This document shows positions 9,450 through 18,326 of a stretch of 64,000 bases of DNA, piece after piece. The translations under genes were made by a program, and so were the position numbers. The notes under the pieces are model-generated. The model was not told the origin of the DNA, did no database searches, and was given only the letters and a program-made list of their open reading frames with translations. How positions within the stretch are numbered: position 1 is the first letter of the stretch; the number at the start of each line of letters is the position of its first letter. Source of the DNA: Mycobacterium shinjukuense (GTDB lineage Bacteria; Actinomycetota; Actinomycetes; Mycobacteriales; Mycobacteriaceae); contig NZ_AP022575.1 in the NCBI RefSeq assembly GCF_010730055.1, positions 2,108,001-2,172,000 of the forward strand. Direction: 5' to 3'.

Positions 9450-9582
9450 AGCCTGGCCAATTCTATGCTCCTGACCAGGCCGTTGAAACCCCTTCGCGAG
9501 GGCCCGCGTAGGTCAGACCCATAAGGTGGTCAGCGTCAGGCGTTCAGTACACGCGAAACATGCCCTGACGAGGATAGATGGC
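9450..9582 (-). promoter_or_regulatory. CRISPR leader
   Basis: About 130 non-coding bases lie between the last repeat and the hairpin after cas2. They have lower G+C than the array. Read on the minus strand they hold AT-rich stretches (TTATGG, CATAGAATTGG close to the first repeat) that could be promoter elements. They also hold a split inverted repeat CGTCAGG...CCTGACG (plus strand about 9534-9570). The conserved repeats beside it and the degenerate repeats at the far end support this side as the leader, where new spacers enter and pre-crRNA transcription starts. Exact promoter assignment is not possible by eye. Confidence 0.7.
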
Positions 9583-9583
9583 G

Positions 9584-9626
9584 CGCGAGAGCCTGCTGGA
9601 AATATCGTTTCCACGCGGGTCTCGCG
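9584..9626 (-). terminator. Nested hairpin after cas2
   Basis: CGCGAGA (9584-9590) pairs with TCTCGCG (9620-9626), and inside it TGGAAA (9597-9602) pairs with TTTCCA (9608-9613). The structure starts 13 bp after the cas2 stop, where a terminator separating the cas operon from the CRISPR leader is expected. It lacks a clear U tract, so a processing site or an integration-related structure is also possible. Confidence 0.5.
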
Positions 9627-9638
9627 AGGCAGATTAGT

Positions 9639-9941
9639 TTAGGTGACAATCGGGCCGCTGGTCATGATCGGTCGGGACCGTCCGATGAACGCGAACCTCC
9701 CATGATCGACATTCTGGACCAACCCGAGGTCGCAGAGCAGCACCGAGTCCAGGGCGGTGACGATAATCGTGGATATTTCGTTCTTGAGACGCGCAATGCG
9801 TGCCGGGCTCGCATCGACGACGAAAACGCTGTACTGGACGCGATCACCGTGCCGCTCCAAGCGTTTTGCGAGTCGGTCACGTCTGCGATCGTCGGGTATA
9901 TCGTAGGCAATCAAAAAACGGCGCGCGTCGCTCCGACTCAT
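9639..9941 (-). CDS. cas2: CRISPR-associated endonuclease Cas2
   Basis: The 100-residue protein has the ferredoxin-like Cas2 fold, opening with RRFLIAYDIPDDRRRDRLAK. The Asp after the first strand (D14) is the conserved metal-binding residue, and length is typical. Cas2 dimers bridge two Cas1 dimers to form the spacer integration complex. The start codon overlaps the stop of cas4-cas1 by 4 nt (ATGA), so it is translated with the adaptation module. It is the last gene of the operon, directly beside the leader into which spacers are inserted. Confidence 0.95.
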   Translation of the reverse strand: MSRSDARRFLIAYDIPDDRRRDRLAKRLERHGDRVQYSVFVVDASPARIARLKNEISTIIVTALDSVLLCDLGLVQNVDHGRFAFIGRSRPIMTSGPIVT

Positions 9942-11533
9942 CGCGTCGCTACTCCGGTGTACTTGGCCTGGCTGCCGTCGATATACCCGAGTACCATCCG
10001 CGCCTGCACTTCGATTGCTCGACGCCAGGTGACTTTGTACTTGAAAACCGGATGCGTGAATTCGGTGGCTAATCGACGCTCATATGCCGACAGCAGCGCC
10101 TTGCGGCCGCTGTCTCGCAGTCGGCAAGACCCGAGAGCACTGCTGAAGCCAGATTCGGTGATCTCCCCGTTGTTAATTGCGGTCAGCACTACCGCATCGC
10201 CGAGCGGTGCACGAAACTCCTCCATCAGGTCAAGTGCCAACGCCGGCTTGTTGCGGTTGCTACTGTGCAGAAAGCCTGCATGCGGATCAAGTCCGCAGGC
10301 CGCGACCGCCCGGATGGTTTCAGCAACAAGTACGCCGTACACAAAGTTCAGTGCGACATTCAACGGATCCAACGCCCCTCTGCCGGCCCGGCCGGGCCAC
10401 CGCGCCAAAAACACCTCAGCCTGCCTAGGTCGCAACATCGTCGAGAAGCTTGCGAAGTACCGCGCGGCGGCCTCACCCTCGAAACCGTACAACGCCCCGA
10501 GCGTTTCAGCGCTTAGAGCCGTACGTTGCAGCATTCGCAAATAGGAAACAGTTGCGGGCGCATCGCCGTTGCGACGCAACAACGTTGCCTGGTTAGCGAT
10601 CTTGGCGCCGATAAACTCGCGCGCCAAAGCGAGTCGTCCTTCCGCGGATGCCTGGTGCTGTCGCACCCGCGCGAGTCCGTTGGGCGTATTCGCTGTGTGC
10701 CCCCATCCGATGACACGGCCTGTTCCAGAACACCAGACAATCGTGAGTCCGCGCCACAAGAGCTCCCTAATCAGTGCGCTTGACAAGTCGATGTTGCCAT
10801 GAACAACGAGACCCGAAACGCGTTCCAATGGAAACGATGCCACTTCCTCGCCACGTGCAGACACGCAAAGCCGGCCATGACGAATGGATGCGCGGCTACC
10901 CGAAGTTGCGAGATGGATGATTTGGCTATCCGGGTCAGCTGCGTGAATACGCCGTATCACCGGATTCTGTGCTCGTTCCTCCGGTAGGCAAACTCCCACG
11001 TGCGAACACCTCATGCACCGAGGGTCGTCTTCGAGGGGCGCGGGCGCGGTCGACGACTGCAGCGTTGCCCTGGTCTTGGACACCTCGGCCCGAGCAGCGT
11101 CGAAGTCCTTGGTGCTGAGGGCCACCGGGACGTACTTGTGATGCGTGGTGAAGTAAACACCGTGCTCGACGACGGTGTGACCCATCGCCTCGAGGCATGC
11201 ACTCTGCAACGCCAGTTGCACTCGCATGGTGTCAGTTGGTTCCGCCTCCCTCCGGACGGGAGTTGCCTTGTACTCAACCACTCGCAGAGACCCGTCGTGG
11301 TCCTCCACTGCGTCGGCGCGGCCTGTGATTCCCCAAGCGGGGTGGGCGATATCGACTGACCTGTGCCTACCGCCACGCGAATTCGCAGGATTGTCGGTAG
11401 CGCGGTGTGATAGCTCCCCAACCGACATCTGGTACGTGTCAGTTTGCTCGCCGGCGGCCTCGAGCCAGGCCCGTCGCGGGCAGAAAACGTGATGCGAGAC
11501 CAAGCTAATCGGGAGAGGGTCTGGCGCGGTCAT
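9938..11533 (-). CDS. cas4-cas1: Cas4-Cas1 fusion, adaptation nuclease/integrase
   Basis: The 531-residue fusion has an N-terminal Cas4 RecB-like exonuclease (residues 1-190). Its Fe-S cysteines are C18, C173, C176 and C182, and its nuclease residues D74, E87 and K89 (GRAD...VVEYK). The C-terminal Cas1 integrase (about 195-531) has the catalytic set E352 (GFEGEAAARYF), H423 (GFLHSS) and D435/E438 (LDLMEEFR). Cas4 trims and orients prespacers by PAM; Cas1 integrates them. A Cas4-Cas1 fusion is a hallmark of many type I-G loci. The gene overlaps csb3 upstream and cas2 downstream by 4 nt each. All key residues are present, so adaptation should be functional. Confidence 0.96.
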   Translation of the reverse strand: MTAPDPLPISLVSHHVFCPRRAWLEAAGEQTDTYQMSVGELSHRATDNPANSRGGRHRSVDIAHPAWGITGRADAVEDHDGSLRVVEYKATPVRREAEPTDTMRVQLALQSACLEAMGHTVVEHGVYFTTHHKYVPVALSTKDFDAARAEVSKTRATLQSSTAPAPLEDDPRCMRCSHVGVCLPEERAQNPVIRRIHAADPDSQIIHLATSGSRASIRHGRLCVSARGEEVASFPLERVSGLVVHGNIDLSSALIRELLWRGLTIVWCSGTGRVIGWGHTANTPNGLARVRQHQASAEGRLALAREFIGAKIANQATLLRRNGDAPATVSYLRMLQRTALSAETLGALYGFEGEAAARYFASFSTMLRPRQAEVFLARWPGRAGRGALDPLNVALNFVYGVLVAETIRAVAACGLDPHAGFLHSSNRNKPALALDLMEEFRAPLGDAVVLTAINNGEITESGFSSALGSCRLRDSGRKALLSAYERRLATEFTHPVFKYKVTWRRAIEVQARMVLGYIDGSQAKYTGVATR

Positions 11534-12555
11534 AGTTGGCCACCCAGTGGAATTGCCACACCATCCAGGACTTGACGCTCTGGTGCGCTCGGGTTGTCTG
11601 ACACATCAACGGGGAACCGAATTAATGCGCGGATACCCCTATCCGCTAGCCACTTTCGCGACACAGCGGCAGCAATCTCATCAAGCGGTTTTGAATTCTG
11701 AGCGACGCTACCGACAACAAAGAGGTGCATTGACGCAATGATCGTCCGAAGCCGGGCAAGAGTGGTTGGTCTAGTAGGAGCCGGCAGGAAGACGAAGGTA
11801 GGGTGCGTGCGCTTGCCTGGAACGTATGTCCCAGCTGTAACCGACTGCGCGTCGGTGTGATGCACAACCGGGAACTGACTGATTCCCCACAACGTGCACC
11901 ATACGAGCGCGTTGTCCACTGGACCTGGTCGGGCGAATCCCGTCGCGCTACGGGAATCCGGCTGATTCCTAGCTACCTCATCGTTAATAGTGCCGCCCGT
12001 CAGGCCAGACAACACCTCCTCGACCTGGCGGGCCGCTACGCAATTTGCAACCGGGAGTAGCCGGTTGCCGACGAACTCCTCTCCTCGGTTTCGCGTCTTC
12101 ATTTCCCACCGGCTCGCACCTCCGTCCGGAGACTTGTCGGCAAGCCAATAAGACGGCTCACCGAGCGCGCCGACCATCCGCAGGTCGAGCCAGTTATGAC
12201 CGGCAACCAATCGATCCAGCGCTGCGTGACGAGTTGTCTGCAGATGGCGCCAAGCCGACGGCGAAGAAGGCGCCTTAATCCGTGGACTGAAGGCGGCGGT
12301 TGTCCTTTCCTCGTGCTCGAGCTGCGCAGCAAGCCAACTATCTGGTGAAGCACGCTTGGTCGCATGCCGATGCACGGCTTCGGCGACTGCTCGCGGCTCT
12401 CGACCCGCATCTAGTTGCGGGTGTGGAATTCGTTCGTCGGTCCACCACACCCGGGCGCTCACTGCGAGTTCGGATTCGCAGATCGCCGCTAGGCCGAATA
12501 AAGCGAAATGGCTCAGCGCGCTCGTTATCGATCCCGCGGGCGTGAAGACGCTCAT
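11530..12555 (-). CDS. csb3: Csb3, Cas8-type subunit of the type I-G Cascade
   Basis: The 341-residue product begins MSVFTPAGSITSALSHFALFGLAAI. The start at 12555 is chosen because ATGA overlaps the cas3 stop; an upstream start at 12633 would lie within cas3. Its position between cas3 and cas4-cas1 and its length match Csb3 (GSU0052 type), the small Cas8-like large subunit of type I-G. It should recognise the PAM and help recruit Cas3. The family is poorly conserved, and I assign it by context plus resemblance, not by a motif. The longer Csx17-type subunit is not present in this operon. Confidence 0.8.
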   Translation of the reverse strand: MSVFTPAGSITSALSHFALFGLAAICESELAVSARVWWTDERIPHPQLDAGREPRAVAEAVHRHATKRASPDSWLAAQLEHEERTTAAFSPRIKAPSSPSAWRHLQTTRHAALDRLVAGHNWLDLRMVGALGEPSYWLADKSPDGGASRWEMKTRNRGEEFVGNRLLPVANCVAARQVEEVLSGLTGGTINDEVARNQPDSRSATGFARPGPVDNALVWCTLWGISQFPVVHHTDAQSVTAGTYVPGKRTHPTFVFLPAPTRPTTLARLRTIIASMHLFVVGSVAQNSKPLDEIAAAVSRKWLADRGIRALIRFPVDVSDNPSAPERQVLDGVAIPLGGQL

Positions 12556-15374
12556 CGCCCCTCCGCTGACACTTGTCCATCCGCAGCGCGCAGGATTGCT
12601 TCCATGTACGCACATCCCCACACACCCCAACATTGGTGTGTGGACTCGATGACTACGTCCCAGTCACCGATGTCGAAGAGTTTCACCGCATGTTGGATCA
12701 CTCGGCCCTCCTCATCGCAAGAAAGCAAGCCATCGGAAACGTGGGGGAAGTCTGGACGCCCATAGCCGTGGCTCGTCCCGACCAAACGCAGAACAAGGTC
12801 GCGACAATCCGACGCGTCGAGTTCAGTCGAGGCAATGGCGGCTGACAGCTGCTCATGCCGCCATTGGGTCGGTAGACCACCAGCGTTCTGAGCCCGCGCG
12901 ACCTGGCGGATCGATCCGGTGTGACTCTTAGCGAGGAGGTATCGATCCGGTTCGGAGTTACCGAGCCTGAAACGCTGAAACCGCCTGTCACGCTTACCCA
13001 CATCGTGGAACCGCCCAGCGTCAGATAACGCATCCTGAAGGGGTGCCGACAGGCCGACACCCAGCGCCAGGGCACGGGCTCGTTCGGCGACGGCAGCGTT
13101 ATGCGCGTCAAGTAGCACCGGGCTCGGAGACGGTGTCCATACCTGCTGTGTGGACTCTCCGACGTCGGCCGGCTGCTGCACCACCGATATAACCAGCCAA
13201 CGCGATTCGGGATCTTCAAGACCGCCAAAATCAATTGACATGTTGGTCGCGTTACTTCGCAGGTCTTCGGTGAACATCGCGAGACGGGCGTCATCGTCTC
13301 GATACGAGTAAAGAAGCTGCGCGACCTCGACATCGTCGAACTCACCACCGGACGACGCGATCAGGTCTGCGAAATCATCCAATAGCCTATCCACCTGATC
13401 GGACATCCCTGCGACGAATCGGGCCACCCGCTTGGCCCCTTCTTGCCGGACGACGTCTTCAAAGACGTCGCTGCCTTCTTCGCTCGGCGTCGGCGTCACA
13501 ACCCCAGCCGTGCAGATCTTGTGTCGGCAGTCTACGATTGCGATGTCGCCAGGCTTGAGGTCGCTAGTGTCACCGATTGGGCGGATCTCGTTGTCCCGGA
13601 AAAGGAATGCACGTCGTGGCGCCATGTCGGTGTTGCCGCTCAGTATCGACGATATGAGCGTCCTGGTCGTGCCCAGCGTCGCCGGATAGATCTCGCGCTG
13701 GATCGGCGGAGTCACACTAAGCAGCCCGATCGCGGCGGAGTCGTCCACTGGCAGGAGTGCTCGTGCCACCACACCGGACGTCACTTCGTCGGGCTCCAAT
13801 GAGTCGCGCAGCCAAAGCTCGAGGTCGGGTTCGTCGAACAGGTCGGCGCCGGTGCGACTTAAGAACCACGCATCGTATGGCTCCAGACGTTGCAACAATG
13901 TCCGCTGCGGATGCTGGACGGGCGGTTGGGATTCGGTGAGCGCCCACGGCGACATGCCCCGTGGGTCGGCTTCACGCTCGCCGAGCCACTCCCACGTCCG
14001 GCGGACGTGCTCGGACGCATCGACGTCGCCAGTTCGAACATAGGGCGGAACCGTGAGAGCCCGCCGATCCTTACAATCTAAGTTCGCGGACAATAGCGGT
14101 GACTCCGGCGCTGGACCGATCACTACAACTTCTGTCCTGTCCACCTTGCCAACGCGATTCACCCTGCCGGCTCGCTGGGCGAGCGCCGATGCCGGGGCGA
14201 GTTCTGTCACTAGTGCCGAGAAATCGATGTCCACGCCGACCTCGAGTGTCTGGGTTGCGACCAAAACATCGACATCGGGATTGCCCAGCACAGTAAGCAG
14301 ATTCGGCCGCCTTGACTCGAGCACGGCGCGGTCGTACGGCCTCATCCGACCGACGAGCAGTTCGACGAGCAAACCACTGCTCCTAAGGCGAGTTGCGATG
14401 TCGGTTGCAAGGGTGACTGTGTTGACAACGCAGCCGACGGTGGGACCGAATTCCTGATGTAGCCGAATCGTCTCTCCCACCAGGACATCTATGTATTGGG
14501 TGCGGCTAGCGCCACCACGCGACGGTGGCCAGGTTGCTGCGCTTATGCGCTGCACCGGTTTCGGCGTCGTTAGCCTGCGCGTTAGCTCATCGTCGTTGCC
14601 AGCGATGTCCGCCGATTCGACGCGGATCTCAACTCGCTCTTCGTCCACAAATGACGAGTCGGTGGGGGTGGCGGTAGTTTCGACGACCTGCAGGCCCGGT
14701 ACACCAATCGCTGTGCTGTGGGATCGCGCGAACTGAGCCACTCGTCGAGCGGTCAGTAGCAACTGGTGGTTCAGATGCGCCTCGTCCAACACAATCGCCG
14801 CATCGTAGACGAGCAGTCCCGCCTCGCGAGGCCGGGCGAGACGCGATGTCCCGTAACCGCGAAACAACACGCGGCTTCCCCACATATCGGGCGTGGCGCA
14901 GATGATCTGGCACGCAGACGGGTCCGCGACCCAACCACGGCGCGGGGGAACACCTCCGCGAAGGTCCACAACATCGAACACCGGGTGGTCGCTGTCTGTC
15001 GGATCCCCGATCCGAAGTGAGCGTAAAGCGGTCGCGATCTTACCCAGCAGCGACCCGGGGGGCGCATTGTTAAGTGATTCCTGGATCCGCTGTGCCCGTT
15101 GGGCCTGATTGTCGACCAACGCGCGCCGATTCACGACAAGAGCCAGCCGCCGTGGCACTCGGGCAATCTCGCGCATGGCCGACAGGGCGACGGCGAAGAT
15201 ATGGATATCGACGACACTCGACTTCCCGGCGCCAGTGGGTGCGATGATCCTCCCCGGCCAGCACCCAGTAGTCGCGAGCTCGTCGAATAACCGACGCTGC
15301 CATGCAAACGGCCGGTGGCCGTCGTTGAATGCGGCAAAGAATGCATCGAAGTCTTCGGTGCGTAAGACCATCAC
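12552..15374 (-). CDS. cas3: Cas3 helicase-nuclease with C-terminal HD domain
   Basis: The 940-residue protein is arranged as helicase then HD nuclease. Walker A (APTGAGKS) is near residue 45, the DEAH box (VLDEAHLNHQ) near 195, and motif VI (QRAGRVNRVG) near 430. The C-terminal 220 residues hold the HD-domain ligands: LLDAHNAA, GRFHDVGKRD, QWRHEQLSAA and TSHGYGRPDF. This inverted order, with HD at the C-terminus, is typical of type I-G Cas3. It unwinds and degrades the non-target DNA strand after Cascade binding. The start is GTG at 15374 overlapping csb2 by 4 nt; an ATG follows at 15371. Motifs look intact. Confidence 0.95.
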   Translation of the reverse strand: MMVLRTEDFDAFFAAFNDGHRPFAWQRRLFDELATTGCWPGRIIAPTGAGKSSVVDIHIFAVALSAMREIARVPRRLALVVNRRALVDNQAQRAQRIQESLNNAPPGSLLGKIATALRSLRIGDPTDSDHPVFDVVDLRGGVPPRRGWVADPSACQIICATPDMWGSRVLFRGYGTSRLARPREAGLLVYDAAIVLDEAHLNHQLLLTARRVAQFARSHSTAIGVPGLQVVETTATPTDSSFVDEERVEIRVESADIAGNDDELTRRLTTPKPVQRISAATWPPSRGGASRTQYIDVLVGETIRLHQEFGPTVGCVVNTVTLATDIATRLRSSGLLVELLVGRMRPYDRAVLESRRPNLLTVLGNPDVDVLVATQTLEVGVDIDFSALVTELAPASALAQRAGRVNRVGKVDRTEVVVIGPAPESPLLSANLDCKDRRALTVPPYVRTGDVDASEHVRRTWEWLGEREADPRGMSPWALTESQPPVQHPQRTLLQRLEPYDAWFLSRTGADLFDEPDLELWLRDSLEPDEVTSGVVARALLPVDDSAAIGLLSVTPPIQREIYPATLGTTRTLISSILSGNTDMAPRRAFLFRDNEIRPIGDTSDLKPGDIAIVDCRHKICTAGVVTPTPSEEGSDVFEDVVRQEGAKRVARFVAGMSDQVDRLLDDFADLIASSGGEFDDVEVAQLLYSYRDDDARLAMFTEDLRSNATNMSIDFGGLEDPESRWLVISVVQQPADVGESTQQVWTPSPSPVLLDAHNAAVAERARALALGVGLSAPLQDALSDAGRFHDVGKRDRRFQRFRLGNSEPDRYLLAKSHTGSIRQVARAQNAGGLPTQWRHEQLSAAIASTELDASDCRDLVLRLVGTSHGYGRPDFPHVSDGLLSCDEEGRVIQHAVKLFDIGDWDVVIESTHQCWGVWGCAYMEAILRAADGQVSAEGR

Positions 15375-16930
15375 GCATCCTCCGCGGGATCAGCAAATCC
15401 ATCAGCAGGAGAGTCCACAGGGACCAGCAACCCGCCACCCAAGTGCCGGCTCTGACCGATCGCGACGAGGGTCCGATCCGCTGCGAGCCCGCCCAGACTG
15501 AGCGTTGCGCGGTAGGGTTGCACCAGAATTTGTTTCGGTGTCTTGTGCACCCACGCAGCGACGTCGGAGGTGTGCAGGAGCCGCGCCTCATGCACTTTGA
15601 CTCCGTAATCCACGGTTCGGGCAGCGATCTCCTCGAACCATCGGCTGCTGTCCCGACGCGGGGCGACGATGTCACGCCAGACCAGACCAACCGATACACG
15701 AGCGGCGTCACGCAGAGTCCACCGGCTCCGTGAACCGCCGACACCGTGTCCCCGCCGCTGAGGCGAGGTTTCAGGAACAGCAACGGGATTGGTTGTCCAT
15801 CGCCGTGCATGGCCCGGCAAAGGCGGGTGCCAAAACTCGTCACCACGGACCGTCACCGGAGTCCCCAGAACTGCATGCCTGCCCTCCAGGGAGAATCTGC
15901 GCAATCCGGTGAGCGCATGATGCAGGGGCGCTAGCTCCTCTGAGGATGCGTCACTAGGAATCAGCAAAGCGAAAGCGCCGGACGCCATCCCGTGCTGTGC
16001 GAGCATCCCTGCCGGCAAGAATTGGATTGCTAATCGGTTTGCCGGTTGCCGGACCCCTTTTGCGTAGGCACCCGTGATGAGCGGCGGCGCGCCGAAACCG
16101 ATCCGCGCGATGAGAGCGCGGTGCAATGCTGTGCACCAGCGGACTCGGTGCGCTGGCTGGATCGTGCGTGCAGTGGCCAAGAGCACCACCGTTGCCCAGG
16201 GTGCATCGGTCGGCGCGGCCCCCCGAGGCCGATAGCGTCGCGATTCCACCGCCTGGCGGGTTGGGGTAGGCGGTGAAGGGTTTTCGTCTGTTTTGTGGCG
16301 GTCGCCCGCGATCGACGGCGACTTGCCGTTAGCGGTCGTGTGCGCTGCTGTAAGCGCTGCGGTGCGGCCGGTAGTGGGCACCCGAAGGTCGGTTCCACCC
16401 GCGACAAAGATCGATGCGCCGCTATCGAGGGAATGCGTCGGCTCGATGTCAGTCACCACGAGCCGCACCGGGCTCGTCGCTTCGCCAAGGCAGCCGACGT
16501 CGGCGCAAAGCTCTTCCAGCGCGGCCCTCACGGCCTCTGGTATCCCATGGTCCCAGCACCATCCCACAGGCCCGTCGACCGCATACCCATCGGAAAACGG
16601 CCGTCCGCCAATCTTGTCCGTCCAGGCGCCGCCCTCCTTCCTGATCACACCCTCGCGGCGGAATGCAGTGATTGGCAATGCCGCTACTGGGTACACACGC
16701 GGCAGCCGAATGCCGGTGGGCGGGTTGGCATCTAGCCACTCAAGCGCAGCTATCGCTTTGGCAGACGCATGCAGACCCGATTTGTCGTGGACTGCCGTGC
16801 TGCCCTGACCGGCCGCATTCAACAGGGCCGCGTGCAATCGCGCAGGGTCGGGAAGCTGATCCGGCGAACCATCCGGTCGGTGACCGGTGAACGTGCCGAG
16901 CAGGAATGTCGCCTCGATTCCGATTGCCAC
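15371..16930 (-). CDS. csb2: Csb2, Cas5-Cas6 fusion (GSU0054 type)
   Basis: The 519-residue protein begins with GTG (AIGIEATFLLGTFTGHRP). It is the Csb2 RAMP of type I-G, in which a Cas5-like N-terminal half is fused to a Cas6-like endoribonuclease. Near the C-terminus a glycine-rich RAMP loop is visible (GQSRHLGGGLLVPV). It should cut pre-crRNA after the repeat hairpin, leaving the ATCGAGGC handle, and stay bound at the 5' end of the crRNA in Cascade. It starts 4 nt after the csb1 stop and overlaps cas3 at its end. No stand-alone cas6 is present, which fits this assignment. Confidence 0.9.
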   Translation of the reverse strand: MAIGIEATFLLGTFTGHRPDGSPDQLPDPARLHAALLNAAGQGSTAVHDKSGLHASAKAIAALEWLDANPPTGIRLPRVYPVAALPITAFRREGVIRKEGGAWTDKIGGRPFSDGYAVDGPVGWCWDHGIPEAVRAALEELCADVGCLGEATSPVRLVVTDIEPTHSLDSGASIFVAGGTDLRVPTTGRTAALTAAHTTANGKSPSIAGDRHKTDENPSPPTPTRQAVESRRYRPRGAAPTDAPWATVVLLATARTIQPAHRVRWCTALHRALIARIGFGAPPLITGAYAKGVRQPANRLAIQFLPAGMLAQHGMASGAFALLIPSDASSEELAPLHHALTGLRRFSLEGRHAVLGTPVTVRGDEFWHPPLPGHARRWTTNPVAVPETSPQRRGHGVGGSRSRWTLRDAARVSVGLVWRDIVAPRRDSSRWFEEIAARTVDYGVKVHEARLLHTSDVAAWVHKTPKQILVQPYRATLSLGGLAADRTLVAIGQSRHLGGGLLVPVDSPADGFADPAEDA

Positions 16931-16934
16931 CGGA

Positions 16935-18140
16935 TCACTCCTCGGCTGACTCAGCGGTCGCTGCCGAGTAAATCACCGGGTTGCCGACAACCTCGAAGAC
17001 CTGACCATGCCAGTCGACATTCGCGCGCCGTTCCGCCTCGGCAAGCGCCTCCGCCAAGAGCTCGTCGGCACCGGCGATCGAAAGTGCTTCAAGCGCAATA
17101 TGTTTCCCGCCACGAGCATCAAGCCTGACAGAGGCCGGCCCTTTTTCGACCAGGTCGCAATTCGCACGCAGATTGAGCTCCGAATCCGACCGCGCTAGCC
17201 CCGCCAACGCGTATGCGGCAAGCAGTGCGCGGCAAGCCACGTCGCCCCCGGAGTCGCTGCCGAACCGAAGTTGTCGCAGGGCGGCGAAACTGAGCACGTG
17301 GGTCCGAATGATTCGGCTGCACGCGACCACACCGAGGTTCTCAAGTGTCGGCGGTATCCCGCCAAGTCCGAGTACCGAGCCCGAGTTGCCCTTCTCGCCA
17401 CGCCTCTTCGCCGCTTTCTCGATCTTGTCGATTAGCTTCGGACTCAACTCCTCACTCTGGTCAGACATGACGGCCAGCAGGTCATCACCGACCAACTGCA
17501 CGCTCATCCCAACAGGGTCGACCCGCGCGCCGCCTCTTCGCGGCGGGTTGGTGGCTCTGTCGTCCTGGCTGGCGAGCACGCCGATGATCTCGCCGACCAG
17601 CGCGCTGCGGTAGCGGCCCTGCCGAGTCTTGCGGGTAGAGTCCCATGCGCCGAACACGAGACTGCCTGGGCTCAGCTCGAGGAGGGCACGCGCGTTCGCG
17701 GGTGACGCGTCACGCGCCGATCGGAACGTGGGATTTGCCGTAACCGGCTGTCCGCCGACCGTTCCCGCGCGAATATGTCCGTCAAAGGCGCGGTGTGGAA
17801 GCTCCAGGTCCGTAAACACCGCTTCACCCCCGAAGTAAGTTACCTGCATGCGAGGAACGCGACCGATGATTGGATGTCCGTCGCGGATGTCGTTCAGGAT
17901 GGCCACTTCCATGCGGTTGGCTTGACTTTGCTTGCTATCCAGAATGGCTGTGGTCACGGGCTTGCCATCGACGAATCGTGTCTCGTAGGCGAACGTCGGC
18001 TTGGTGCCGTCAACGTACCGGGCTGGCGCAACGCCGGCATGGGGGCCGCCCGCGGGAGCGAGCTCGGTGACGGAGATGTACGCACTGGAGCCGCCTGGCG
18101 AGCACGCCTCGTAAAGCTGTGAGTAGTCCAGTGTGGGCAT
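16935..18140 (-). CDS. csb1: Csb1, Cas7 backbone subunit (GSU0053 type)
   Basis: The 401-residue protein is the first gene of the cas operon, with a strong ribosome binding site (GGAAGGA) 5-8 nt before ATG at 18140. The central part contains the Csb1 signature region (PLAIN RAMP fold with LVFGAWDSTRKTRQGRYRS), and the segment ANRMEVAIL lies near residue 75. Csb1 multimerises along the crRNA spacer and forms the Cascade filament. It is the family marker for type I-G (old name I-U). The 600 bp upstream are non-coding on this strand and should hold the operon promoter. Confidence 0.93.
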   Translation of the reverse strand: MPTLDYSQLYEACSPGGSSAYISVTELAPAGGPHAGVAPARYVDGTKPTFAYETRFVDGKPVTTAILDSKQSQANRMEVAILNDIRDGHPIIGRVPRMQVTYFGGEAVFTDLELPHRAFDGHIRAGTVGGQPVTANPTFRSARDASPANARALLELSPGSLVFGAWDSTRKTRQGRYRSALVGEIIGVLASQDDRATNPPRRGGARVDPVGMSVQLVGDDLLAVMSDQSEELSPKLIDKIEKAAKRRGEKGNSGSVLGLGGIPPTLENLGVVACSRIIRTHVLSFAALRQLRFGSDSGGDVACRALLAAYALAGLARSDSELNLRANCDLVEKGPASVRLDARGGKHIALEALSIAGADELLAEALAEAERRANVDWHGQVFEVVGNPVIYSAATAESAEE

Positions 18141-18256
18141 GCTGATCCTTCCGTTTGCAGGGGTACGAGTAGTTCGAGGTCACCTATTCGTATTCGTCTG
18201 ATTTGTGCATGATGCACCCGCCGTCTGACAAGCCTCTCGGTCCGCCGAGCGGTCGG

Positions 18257-18286
18257 ATTGAAGTGCAGGCATCGATGAGGTGCAAC
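18257..18286 (-). other. Two CRISPR-repeat-like fragments upstream of csb1
   Basis: On the plus strand GCATCGATGAGGTGCAAC (18269-18286) matches the first 18 bases of the CRISPR repeat at 14 positions. Directly before it, TGAAGTGC (18259-18266) matches repeat positions 8-15 exactly. Read on the minus strand (the cas and crRNA strand) the first fragment ends CTCATCGATGC, close to the repeat end TTCATCGAGGC. The fragments lie 117-146 bp before the csb1 start, in its probable promoter or leader. Degenerate repeats near cas promoters are known to produce crRNA-like regulators (CreR) or antitoxins (CreA); such a role here is an inference. Chance similarity cannot be excluded for fragments this short. 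Confidence 0.4.
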
Positions 18287-18326
18287 GTGACGTGATGTGC
18301 CTGCGTCAGTGGATAGGAGTTTAGGC

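Noticed and set aside
477..9500. Many long open frames with repeating LDEVRPPKRPP, MKCGRRNGRR or AAAVSAAALHRG peptides across the array
   Set aside because: They are translations of the CRISPR repeat, which has no stop codon in several frames. Period (about 72 bp) and spacer variation show that they are not proteins.
11530..12633. A longer start for csb3 at 12633
   Set aside because: It would overlap cas3 by 82 bp; ATG 12555 gives the same 4-nt overlap that links the neighbouring cas genes.
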